64,000 nucleotides of DNA from Anthonomus grandis grandis (lineage: Eukaryota > Arthropoda > Insecta > Coleoptera > Curculionidae): the NCBI RefSeq assembly GCF_022605725.1, contig NC_065546.1, positions 20,828,227 to 20,892,226 on the forward strand. Direction: 5' to 3'. The notes beneath the pieces were generated by a model. It worked only from the letters and a program-made list of their open reading frames with translations. It was not told the DNA's origin and did no database searches. The translations under genes were made by a program, and so were the position numbers. Shown here in pieces: positions 11,221-21,643 of this stretch; position 1 is the first letter of the stretch, and each line of letters begins with the position of its first letter.

Positions 11221-11580
11221 CTACAGATAGCCCTGGCCCCTCGGAAGCTGCGGCGTCAGCAGTGGTGGCCTAAGTCGGCGGCCGAGGGCCCAGGGGGCCA
11301 CTGTGGAAGTAGCCACCCTGGTGTCATCTGCCGCTTTCCTGCTCTCGATAAGGGAGATAGAGGCCCTGGTGATGCTATAAAATAGCAAGCCCTGTCTCTC
11401 CCTTATCGTTTTGGCCGATTCCGCATCCACCCCCACCACCAGCCTGAGGTTCTTAGCCTCTTCCTTGCGCTCCCACACTCTCCACTGGGAGCACGGGAGG
11501 CCAGGATTTTGAAGCTCCAGAAGCCTCAGGGTGTCCTTGTCAGACTTATGTCTAATACCCGGGATCCTTAAGATGGCCCG
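11221..11580 (-). pseudogene. Possible ORF1-like segment of the non-LTR element
   Basis: The minus-strand frame encodes a basic stretch, a W-R-V-W-x-R-K motif and L-R-L-V-V-G-V-D-x-E-S followed by a serine/isoleucine segment. This resembles proteins that sit 5' to the endonuclease ORF in insect non-LTR elements (DUF4780-like, from memory). It lies upstream of ORF2 in the same orientation, as ORF1 should. The open frame continues to 11634, but beyond about 11580 the opposite strand reads RT, so that part is probably a shadow. The assignment is tentative. Confidence 0.4.
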
Positions 11581-12778
11581 GCGTAAGCGAAGCGAAAATT
11601 CGCGCACAACTGGACAGAGTCCATTGTCTTGCATGTCTCAGCATAACGGGTTCCATGCGGACGGCGCCAACTAGAGCGCTTGAGACTCTGCTGAGCCTTC
11701 CGCCTCTGGACCTCGTTGTGCAATTCGAGGCAATGAGGACTGCATACAGGCTATACGTCCTCGGCAAACTACGTGCTGGTCACGCAAAAATTTGGTCACG
11801 GACCATACAGGAATGTCCTCTCCTTCTGATGGGCAGTAACTGCATGGCTCCAGTGACTGTGGACTGCGAGGGATTCGTGACGCATATTGCAGGCATAGAG
11901 GAGTGGCAGCATTCCAACAGACCTGCATTGCTAAACAGGGGGACCATCTGGTACACAGATGGCTCCAGAATGAATAACAGAGCTGGATCAGGGCTTATTG
12001 GTGGGATCCCCACATACCAGTAGGGCATACTCGCTGGGGGAGCACGCCACTGTCTTCCAGGCCGAAGTATTCGCTGTATTAAAATGCGGACAGAAAATCC
12101 TAAGCTGCGGACACCGCAATACAGTCGTATCAATATGCTCGGACAGCACAGCTGCCATTAAGGCTATCACGGCCGCAAAGGTAAGCTCCAAGCTTGTACT
12201 AGAGTGCATAAAAGTCCTGAAAAAACTGGTACAGGTTGGATGCAGGGTCCAGCTCGTCTGGATACCTGGCCATACAGGCCATGCAGGTAATGAACAAGCG
12301 GACTCTCTTGCCAGACTGGGATCCGCGAATGTGCCGATGGGGCCGGAACCCATAGTTGGTATCGCCAAATGCGTTGCGGTCGCATCAATGAAGGGTCTGC
12401 TGGACAAGTGGACCCACCGAAGATGGACTGAGTCCCCTGGTATGAGACAGGCCAAAGCGCACATAGGTGGGCCCTCTGCCTTTCTCACCAAAAAATCTAC
12501 TACGCCTAAAAAGACGCGAAATTCGGCTAGTGACAGGTCTTTTAACCGGTCGCTGGCACTTAAGAAGTCATCTCCATACTATCGGTATTGCGGAAAACCC
12601 GGAATGCCGATGGTGCTGTGAGGAGGATGAAACCGTTGACCATGTAGTCGGGGAGTGCCCAGCACTCACGCGCGCCAGGTTCAAATACTTGGGTAACACT
12701 TTCAGTGTACCGAGCGACTTTAAGTCCTTCAAACCAGAGAGCCTTATAGGTTTCTCTAAGGCCGTTGGGCTCTGGTAA
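11580..12778 (+). pseudogene. Non-LTR ORF2: RT tail, RNase H, zinc knuckle
   Basis: From about 11590 the plus strand reads the RT thumb (R-V-H-C-L-A-C-L-S-I-T-G-S-M-R-T-A-P-T, then L-P-P-L-D-L). Next is RNase H with Y-T-D-G-S (about 11950), A-E-V-F-A-V (Glu), C-S-D-S-T-A-A (Asp) and the H-x-G-x-x-G-N-E-x-A-D block near 12290. One-base shifts occur near 12000 and near 12480. The C-terminus has a C-x2-C-x7-8-H-x4-C knuckle at about 12610-12660, and the frame stops at 12776-12778. RNase H would remove the RNA template during second-strand synthesis. The copy is disabled. Confidence 0.85.
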
Positions 12779-13559
12779 CCCCCGGTGGGGCATGACGGGT
12801 CCATCAGGAGACCTATATGCACAACTGCCTTGGCAGCCCACTGTTTCGTCAATTCAATGTCAATTCAAACAAAAACAAGCAACGACCATCAACTTCAATT
12901 TTTTACGAACAAAAAATAAAAATTTACGTGTCCGAGCGTTTTTTTTTTAACACACCCCTGAATTTTAAATAAATTTATTCGAATTTGCGCGTCCTTACTG
13001 TATATAATAAAGAAGTTTTACTTTAGTCGTGTGGACTCAAACGCATTATTTTTTTTTTAAATTTGAATAACTATAATTATGACGTCAATAAATAGTTATG
13101 ATAGCATTAGCAAGCATTATGGTAGCATTAGCAATTCTCTTATTATTTGGCAATACTACACCTATGTTATTGCTTATCTTCTTATTCTAGATACGATATC
13201 AATACTATAGTAATGGGTGATACATATTTTATTCTTTACATACCAGTAAGTCTCTCTCTACATAATAGCATATCTCTCTATGGTGCTAGCTTAAGTTATG
13301 TTTCAAATTTTAAGGCTTAAAGTTTTTTTTATACCTAGGTCTAATATACAGTTGCTATCGTTAATCATGAATTATGAACAAATTTATTGACACAAATTCA
13401 ATGGATACACATGGGAAATTATTTCCTAAACTGTCTTGGCCACTCAGTATACCTTTTATACCTTTATACATTGCATCTAATTTTTCAAAAACGTTTCTTT
13501 AAATTGTGCCTGAGGGGTAGAGATTATGGCATCTGAGACAATGGATTGGAAGGTTTTTC

Positions 13560-14000
13560 GTAGGCAGTGAGGTGTGGCAGGACTTGTGTGTGAGCATATA
13601 GTGCTAAACAGGGGGACCACTTGGTATACAGACGGTTTCAGAACATAGCTGGTGCAGCGTTACGTGTTATCATCAAACTAAAAGGCTAAGGCTTAACGCA
13701 CACATAGATGCTCTTTCCCTGTATCACCAGACAACTACTGCTCTTAAAGATATAATATATAAGAGATATAAGAATTAAAAATATATAAGAATGGCATATT
13801 TACACGCTAGGTGCATGCATACTTAACATTCAAACATAATTCTATATTAATTGTAATGAATACATTTCAAACAAATCAAGTGTTTTAAATCAAAGTGCCT
13901 AATTGGTTTTTCCAAGCTATTAGCCTCTGATGTCCCTCGATGGGGCACGACGGGTACATTAGGAGATCTATGTGCATAACAGCTCTTTCCTTTTAAGTAA
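13560..14000 (+). pseudogene. Decayed copy of the RNase H retrotransposon 3' part
   Basis: Two separated islands match the element just upstream. 13590-13660 repeats the GCTAAACAGGGGGACCA word and the Y-T-D-G region of RNase H, and 13930-13985 repeats the GGGGCAYGACGGGT and AGGAGAYCTATRTGCA words of the 3' UTR. The sequence between has decayed to AT-rich DNA. It is a short second insertion in the same orientation. Confidence 0.6.
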
Positions 14001-14877
14001 ATTGCTCTCCGTAAAAAGCTCAATACTACTCGTTAATAGGAGTATGAAACAACTAAAGCAATATATTTTAAAAATCGAGACTACAAATATTAGCTAGCTG
14101 AGCCGCCTTTAATTATGCTGCGAGCGAGTCTCTTATCATGAGACGACATTCATTATTTCAAAATTTTGTACCTATAAAAAATGAAAGTAAGGCACCCGTA
14201 AGTCACAGTAAGCACATAAAACTATTTGAAAACCCCAATTAGAAATCGTCTCCAATACTACCGTAATTTAAAAAAAATGCACCTTATTATCACAGAAATA
14301 AGGTGCTTACTTCAGTTATTTTTAATATTTGTTTTTTATTTAGTGCATATTAGTTTTCTTAGATCATTTATATTTATATGTGACGGAATTCCTACCCCAA
14401 GTAAATTTTAGTATTTATTTTCATGTAAATTATTCTGAATTTAATATTTATTTATTTATTTATTACACTCTCACAAACACATTGGAAAAGTAATTACATG
14501 TTAAGAGTGCTTATTAAGCCAGTAAAAGTGAGAAAAAGAAAGACTACAACTAAAATATACTAACTAAACAAATTAACAATATAAAAAAAATATAAAAAAC
14601 ATTAAAAACTTACAAACACATATAGCAGGTTCTAAAACAAATATGTGTACTACTTACGAGTATACTACTCGTATACTTTGAACTACCTAAAATCACAGAT
14701 CTAATGTGTCCTACAGAACTATAATTAAAGCAATATATATTTATTTTTTTTAATATACATTTTTGTATATTTCCTTACTTTAGTACATCATTCGATTTAT
14801 AGGTGAACTACTTGGAGTCAAACATTGGAACAGCTTTTTATTTCTTATTCTTAAGTTTACTTTAGGAACCACAAAAG

Positions 14878-16300
14878 TTATGTTGTTATGTTAATTAAGG
14901 AACATTTCTTATACTTTAAATTGTTGACAATATTATATGTAAATAGTACATCATTTAAACTTCGTCTAATACTTAATCTAACCATACTTAATTCAGTCAG
15001 CATACTTTCATAAGAAATCATATAGGGACAGGTATTATGAGTTCTTAAGTATAGATACCTTAAAAACCTCTTTTGCACTTTTTCAATCATATAAATATGC
15101 ACCAATGACTGTGGTGACCAAATAACAGAGGCATATTCTAAATGGGGTCTAACCAATGTATTGTATAACAATATGATTGATTTTATTTGTTTAAAGTTTT
15201 TAGTATTTCTAATTACAAATCCAAGAACTTTATATGCTTTATTGACAATAGCTTCATAGTGCTGGTTAAATTTAAAGTTTGACTGCATGTACACATCAAG
15301 ACACACTCACTTTTCCTGCTTAGTGACAAATTATCAATCATGTAATTAAACTTGGTACATTCCACTTTTCGTGTAAAAGTTAAAACATGATATTTACCAA
15401 CATTTAATGACATTCTATTGACCTTAAACCACTCAGACACTGAGTCTAAATCACTCTGCAACTCATGACAATCTTTAATAGATGATATATGTTTAAATAA
15501 CTTAAAGTCATCTGCAAACATGACACACTTAGACCATTCTACAGAATCTGGCAAGTCATTAATCACAAAAAGTAATCATCAAATAAAAATCACAAACAGT
15601 AATGGACCAAGGTTACTGCCCTGTGGTACTCCAGACACTCTCATGTACTGCACAGATAATTCTCTACCCATTAACCCGTTGAATTCTTTTCTTTAGATAG
15701 GAAGTTATAAATTTACTTGCGGACAGAGAAAAACCGAATTTACCCAGTTTAGTGATCAGCAGATCGTGATCAACCTTATCAAAAGCTTTTTCACAGTCCG
15801 TCATGATCACATATAACTGCTCCTTATTGTCAATAGCCTTAGCTGTTGCCTCTGTCAGAAGGTCAAGATTGGTGACAGTCGAGACTCCCGGCAAAAAAAC
15901 CGTGCTGCTGTAGAGCAAATTTATTTAAAAAGTTGTTCAAGGCAAGATATCTTGAACATATAGAATATTTTTAAAAATTTTTGCAAGAGAATTGAGAACA
16001 CTAATTGGTTGATAATTGTTAACCAAACATGCATCTCCCGATTTAAATATTGGAGTTACTGTTGCATACTTCAGCATTTCAGGAAATGTATTCGTCATTA
16101 TAATATTATTATAGACACAGATTAAAAATTGTTTTTAGTGGAGCACACAAAATATCAGAACATCCCTTATAAATATAGGAAGGTATGTGATCGTTACCAG
16201 TGGCCTTTTTTTTGGCTTTAATTTTTTGATACTTGTTTTAATGTCGTCACCGAATTCACCTAAAATTATTACATCTACATTCTTATCTAAAATACACTCA
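14878..16300 (-). pseudogene. Jockey-like reverse transcriptase, broken
   Basis: Read on the minus strand, the RT begins with a decayed A-T-G-N-D-H-I-P block, then Y-A-T-V-T-P-I-F-K-S-G-D, then Q-H-G-F-L-P-G-V-S-T, motif A in M-T-D-C-E-K-A-F-D-K-V-D (about 15800), V-P-Q-G-S-N-L-G-P-L-L-F (about 15600), the catalytic F-A-D-D (about 15520), and the thumb/tail up to 14878. Several frame shifts and stops separate these. A short direct duplication of about 27 nt lies next to the L-G-P-L-L-F block. Confidence 0.8.
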
Positions 16301-16387
16301 AATTGATTAAAAAATTGGACATATACATTTACATTAGGTGGGATATAAACAGCACATAAATAAAATAATTTCTTTTACTTTTAATAT

Positions 16388-16690
16388 TTACCAGTAAGCA
16401 CTCGAGATTAGAGCTATTAGGAATATCCATGCTTGCATGCTCAAATTCTTCTTCGCAGCCACAAGAACTCCACCTCCTCTTCTGCCATCATTTCGGTCAT
16501 TTCTGAGTATATGGTACCTGTTATCAAAGAGCTCTGCATAATGAATACCATTCGTCAGCCAGGTCTCAGTCAGGATGATCAGATCATATTTCTCTGCCAA
16601 AATACTGGTATAAAGTTCACTAACCTTTGTATATACTTTGTATAACCTTAATATAAAGTTCTTACTATTTTCTTTAAGCCTCAAAAGTTT
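16388..16690 (-). pseudogene. Jockey-like endonuclease N-terminal part
   Basis: The minus strand shows I-L-T-E-T-W-L, containing the catalytic Glu of the nicking endonuclease, preceded by Y-D-L-I and followed by G-R-R-G-G-G-V-L-V-A, a hallmark of these enzymes. The part carrying the D-x-N and S-D-H motifs is missing; downstream sequence goes to the RT linker. Confidence 0.75.
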
Positions 16691-17299
16691 CTTGAACCCT
16701 TTTGTCGTCTAAATTTTGAAAAACTAGAAGATACTGGCAGATGTCTTTATTTCTCTTACGAGACCCGTCTTATTCCAGTTAGCCTAATTAAAAAAATCCT
16801 AATAATTGCTGTTTAAACCACCAAAAATAGATAAGCTATGTCGTTTTATGCACTTTTTTATTATCTATGATTATTATTTACTTCGAAAACTGACTGATCA
16901 AAGTTTCTTATGAATAACTTTATCTCTACTCATTCTGACATATTATAGTAACATCAATTATGCATCTGTCATTAAAAAAATATTTCACTATCGCATTATT
17001 TTGCCAGGGACTACTTGATTTTAAGTGGATTGGAGGTCTAATGAATAGAATTCTTAAGCATATGCATAAAGATGTTTATTATCAACAAGACAACCTTTTT
17101 GTTACAATATTAAATATCATTCGGAGAGATTATTAGCATATTTTTAAAAAGAATCCCTTTTCTTTGGTGAACTATCATATATTGTACAGTCGAGGATAAT
17201 TTATTACAAATGATGGGATAGTTGTATACATATGACTAACATATAAATACTGTTATAGCGTAATATCCCTAGGACCCTTAAAAATTCTTGAAGTTGATT

Positions 17300-18500
17300 T
17301 CTGTTTGAGTGGTAGAAATATTTTACTGGCGGCAATATATTAATCTCCTAAAATTGACAACAACTTGTTAAATGAATATTTGTTAAATTACTTGCACAAT
17401 AAAAGGTCTTGCGCATTTCATGTAATAACAGCAGATATGAATATAAATCTGTTAAGCAATAAAGAATCGTTTGAAATCTACAAAAATATTTTAAGCGAAA
17501 ATAAATTCGTTTCTTATGTAAATGAAGTTACTAGACCAAGTACAGGTACATATCTCCACCACTTTTTCATAAAAAGCTCCAACATAAATCACCGAGATAT
17601 TAAATCATTTGTTTTTCATGAAGATTTAACCGACCATTACCCATTTTCAATGCTATAATCAATTTACCACCTACAAAAGCATGTGGAGAACGGAAGCGGT
17701 AATTTTATTAAGAAATTCATAAACTTTAAAAATCTTAGAGAAGAACTGCTGAGAGAAAATTGGGATGAGGCATATTTATCAAATAATCCAATGCTATTAT
17801 GCTTTATTTTGTAAAAAGGCTGCCATATTTTATAGAAAGAAATACAAAAACTATCGGAAAACAATACCTCGAAAATAGTAATGTCCATAGTCATACTAAA
17901 ATCTGTTGAACAAAAAAAATTCTATAAAGAGTTATTAAAAGAACCAAATGATCAACAGCTTAAACATCCATATAATACATATAAAAATAAAATAAGGTCA
18001 CTATTTAAAAAGGCAAATAAATATTTCATAGATCAAAATATGAAAATTTCAAATTCATCCACAGACATTTGTAAGTGTATAAATAAAAGCGCCTAATGGA
18101 TATAAAATTTAAAAAATCATAGATAAAGATCGAAAACCTTTAACAGTTAAATTAAATGATTACTATTCAAACTTGGGTAAATTAATGGCATATAGGATAA
18201 AAACTGAGCCTTCACTTCAACGTGAAATTCCCATTCTTAACAGTACCATATTTTTGTTTAATGCAACTGCTATAGAAATAGAAAATCAAATAAAATAGTT
18301 AAAAAGTCTTCGGGCTGAGATGATATTAGGAGCGAGACTCTTAAACATATAACTAAGAAATATCTCTAGTCTCAACATTTATTATAAATTTATGTTTTGA
18401 AAAAGCAGTTTTTCCCAATTGTTTAAAAAATGGAATTATAAAACCTCTTTTTAAGTCTGGCGAGAAGACAAAGGTTAAAAATTTTAGGCTTAAAGGAAAA
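17300..18500 (+). pseudogene. Jockey-like endonuclease end and RT start
   Basis: Contains A-D-M-N-I-N-L-L (the family's G-D-F-N-I block) near 17435 and L-T-D-H-Y-P (the S-D-H block) near 17625, then a lysine-rich linker with K-N-K-I-R-S-L-F-K-K-A-N (about 17970-18030). The RT opening G-I-I-K-P-L-F-K-S-G lies near 18430. Many stops interrupt it. Confidence 0.75.
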
Positions 18501-18574
18501 TGTACACAGGACGCTATTCAAAACTTCTCAGAAAGAGCAGGTAAATGTTAATGGAGTTTTGAGTGAACGGGCTA

Positions 18575-18945
18575 ATTAATATTGAAATTTCACATTAATA
18601 GTCAAAAATTCTTTAAGATACTTAAATTTAGTTATAAGTCCTCTAACTCTAGTTGTAACGGCTTTAATATGAACATCCCATCTTAAATGACTATCTCTGT
18701 AAACACCAATATACCTTACTGACTCAGTTTTAGGAATTTTGCTGTCGCCCAATTTTATATTTTCTGGTAATGGTAATTTTGACTTGAAATTGCCGAAAAA
18801 TTGTGTTTTGCCGTATCATCTGCAAAACTTATTATAGTACCATTTAGTTAGTGTTTCAACATTTTATTAATATATATGGTGAACAAGAGAGGACCAAGTA
18901 CAGAAACCTGTAAAACACCATACAAATATATTACTGAAATAATAA
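18575..18945 (-). pseudogene. Inverted RT segment inside the plus-strand element
   Basis: On the minus strand this reads V-L-G-P-L-L-F-T-I-Y, then S-F-A-D-D-T-A, then Y-I-G-V-Y-R-D and V-T-T-R-V-R-G-L-I. These are the same parts of RT that appear on the plus strand at 19.06-23.1 kb. It is an inverted copy placed inside the element, probably from a twin-priming or foldback event. Confidence 0.75.
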
Positions 18946-19102
18946 ATCAAACTGTTATATGTCGATTTTTGAAAGTCGACATTTTCGTGTGACTTAATGC
19001 GTGCGACAGGTATATTAGTTATGAATTAATGTATATAACCTGTAAAACACCATACTGTATTTTATAGGTTTCTGTACTTGGTCCTCTCTTGTTCACCATA
19101 TA

Positions 19103-21373
19103 CCATGCTTTTCTTTGAAGACCCCCCCCCATTTATTTTTTGAACGGGTCAAAAAAAATTTTTGAAACTTGGCATAAGTAAATTGGTCTATAGATACTAT
19201 TTTTCACTGTAAACTAGGTAGTTGTAAATTCCAAGATGGTGGCTGGGCGACATCTTGAGAAAAAATTTTAAATAGAAAGGGGGGTCGTGTAGTACCTCAT
19301 TTTAAAGGTCTCAATGAGTACCTTATAACCCTAAAATATTAGACCCATATCTTAACTCGCTTCAAAATTGCGGCCTAATAAAAAAGTATTTTTTTTTATT
19401 TTAACGTTTTACATTTTTATGATTTTTGAATAGGTAAAAATCAGTGTAGGAAAATAAATGCGTCACTATTTTATTTTGACATAAAAACGACAGTTTTAAA
19501 TGTCAAAATAACACATAAGCGCCATCTTGAATAAATGCATTAAATAGAAATCTTGTGTTACCTCATTTAAAAGGTTTTATTGAGTACTTTTAATATTTAT
19601 TACATGGACTCGGTGGACTCCGTTTTGACCTGTCTAAAAGTAACAGCCAAAAAAATACACTGTTGCGATTTTATTAACGTTTTTAATAATAATATACAAA
19701 TAATTTATAATTTTTGAATTTTGGATTTAAAGATTAACTTTTTGGTTTCTAAAGACTTACTGAATCGCCCTCGTATGTCACATTTCACGTTAAAGGTTAT
19801 TGAACATTATTTAGACATTCCAAAAACCAAATAGCTATTAAAAAAACTCGAAAAAAAATTTTAAGATATTTTTCCTTAACCGGTAAATTACTCTTGTATC
19901 GGTCATTGTTAGATATTGTTTAGTGTGTTTGGCAGTTTAAATTTATTTTTTTTTTCAAAATGGTTAATTCTCGTCCATTGGAGGAAAAAGTAGAAGCAAT
20001 TTTTATTTATGGAGCAACGCGTAATTTTCATGAGACTGAAAGGGTTCTCAACGAACGTTTTCCTGATCGTCCTATTTGCCGTAAATATTTAAGGGAACTT
20101 GTTAATAAATTTACAACTACTGGTACTGTCCAGGATAAAAAACGCCCAGGCCATATGTCTATTTCAGAAGAAAAGCAAGTCCAAATAATTGGCGAAATAA
20201 TAGAAAATCCCCAACATTCTACTCCAACTGTTGCTGATATCTGTGAAGTTTCAACTTCGACGGCATGGAGAGTTTTAAAAAAAAATAAGTTTCACCCATA
20301 CAAGATCCAAATGGTCCATCAACTGACTGAAGATGATCCTGACCGAAGAGTGCAATTCTGTGAAATTATGGCAGAGAGAGTAGAAAGGCAACCTACGTAC
20401 GTGCGCAACATTTGTTTTAGCGACGAATGTACTTTTTTTATTTAAATGGTAATGTCCACAGACAAAATTGTCGATATTGGAGTGATACCAATCCATACAT
20501 TTTTCGTGAAACCCGATCTCAGTATCCGCAAAAAATCAATGTATGGGCAGGAATATTAGGGAATCATATCGTAGAGCCGCTGTTTTTAGAAGAAAATTTA
20601 ACAGGTGAATTGTACTTAAATATGCTGGAAAATGCTATCGATCCTCTTATAACAGAAATTGTTGAGGCTAATGTACATGAATTTGACAAGGAAATTATAT
20701 TTCAACAAGATGGTGCTCCTCCGCATTTTGCCAGGAATGTGAGAAATTATTTAAATGATAATTATTTTGGTCGTTGGATAGGTCGTCGGGGTTCTATTGA
20801 ATAGCCAGCTCGGTCACCAGATTTAACGCCGCTAGACTTTTTTTTGTGGGGATACCTAAAGCAAAAGGTATACGAAACAGAACCTGCCTCAATTTTTGAG
20901 CTACGACAAAGAATCACTAATATTTGTCAAAATATTGAGGCAGATGTATTTGAAAATGTTCGACGTGAATTTTCAGATAGGTTATTTATGTGTCAAGAGG
21001 TACAAGGAAATCATTTCCAGCATCTTTTAAATTAAATATTGTTTTTCTTTTGATAAATTGTTTATTTGCTAATTGTAAATTAGTATTTCATTGTATTCTA
21101 TTAAAAACGTTAATAAAATCGCAACAGTGTATTTTTTTGGCTGTTACTTTTAGACAGGTCATTGAGACCTTTAAAATGAGGTACCACACGACCCCCCTTT
21201 CTATTTAAAATTTTTTCTCAACATGTCGCCTAGCCGCCATCTTGGAATTTACAACTACCTAGTTTACAGTGAAAAATAGTATCTATAGACCAATTTACTT
21301 ATGCCAAGTTTCAAAATTTTTTTTTGACCCGTTCAAAAAATAAATGGGGGGGGGACTTTAAAGAAAAGCACTG
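19103..21373 (+). mobile_element. Mariner-like family B element, TA-flanked
   Basis: Ends are CCATGCTTTTCTTT (left) and its near-complement AAAGAAAAGCACTG (right), with TA at 19101-19102 and 21374-21375. TIRs match over at least 215 bp (19103-19320 and 21158-21373), including GACCCGTTCAAAAAATAAAT. The match resumes further in at 19627-19695 versus 21100-21150, with about 300 bp extra in the left arm. It is inserted in the RT of the flanking retrotransposon. Confidence 0.9.
19960..21035 (+). pseudogene. Mariner-like transposase, family B
   Basis: Starts at ATG 19960. Two helix-turn-helix regions (residues about 1-55 and 70-115) are followed by T-E-D-D-P-D-R-R, the first catalytic Asp in F-S-D-E-C, N-V-W-A-G, the second Asp in F-Q-Q-D-G-A-P-P-H-F, and the third in R-S-P-D-L-T-P-L-D-F-F. 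By my count 36 residues separate the second and third Asp. Two lesions exist: a frame shift near 20440, just after F-S-D-E-C-T-F-F, and a TAG at 20802-20804 replacing the Trp of E-W-P-A-R. Otherwise it is complete (about 355 residues, ending H-F-Q-H-L-L-N). Confidence 0.88.
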
Positions 21374-21643
21374 TATATTAATAATATGTTGAAACACTAA
21401 CTAAATAGTACTATAATAAGTTTTGCAGATGATACGGCAAAAGACTGGCGAGACTTAAAAACTAAGGTGGAGGAGGGTCTGAAATAGATTAAAATATAGT
21501 TAGACAACAATAAACAAACTTTAAATTTGGATAAAACTAAATATATTTTATTTTAATCCTCAAGTCAATTTCAAGTCAAAATTACCATTACCAGAAAATA
21601 TAAAATTAGGCGACAGCAAAATTCCTAAAACTGAGTCAGTAAG
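21374..21643 (+). pseudogene. RT fragment between the two insertions
   Basis: Reads the end of the motif before the catalytic site, then S-F-A-D-D-T-A-K, then a decayed stretch to T-E-S-V at 21640. It continues the RT interrupted at 19102 and resumes after 22951. Confidence 0.75.

Larger units (their letters stand above)
9777..12850. mobile_element. Non-LTR retrotransposon with RNase H, 5' half inverted
   Basis: The left part (minus) holds an ORF1-like segment, an apurinic-type endonuclease and the first part of RT. The right part (plus) holds the last part of RT, an RNase H domain and a C-terminal CCHC knuckle, followed by 3' UTR. The GC content is clearly above that of the flanks. The head-to-head layout with the break near 11580 matches the outcome of twin-primed reverse transcription, although two separate insertions cannot be excluded because of the gap on the left. 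Confidence 0.85.
14440..16690 (-). mobile_element. Jockey-like non-LTR retrotransposon (minus)
   Basis: Minus-strand copy with a partial endonuclease (16.39-16.68 kb) and a nearly complete but broken RT (14.88-16.3 kb). Its 3' UTR ends at about 14450-14463 in a TTTA repeat (TAAA on the sense strand). The endonuclease C-terminal half is missing. No RNase H is seen. Confidence 0.8.

Noticed and set aside
11671..12491. Long minus-strand frames opposite RNase H
   Set aside because: Shadow frames; RNase H and RT motifs are on the plus strand.
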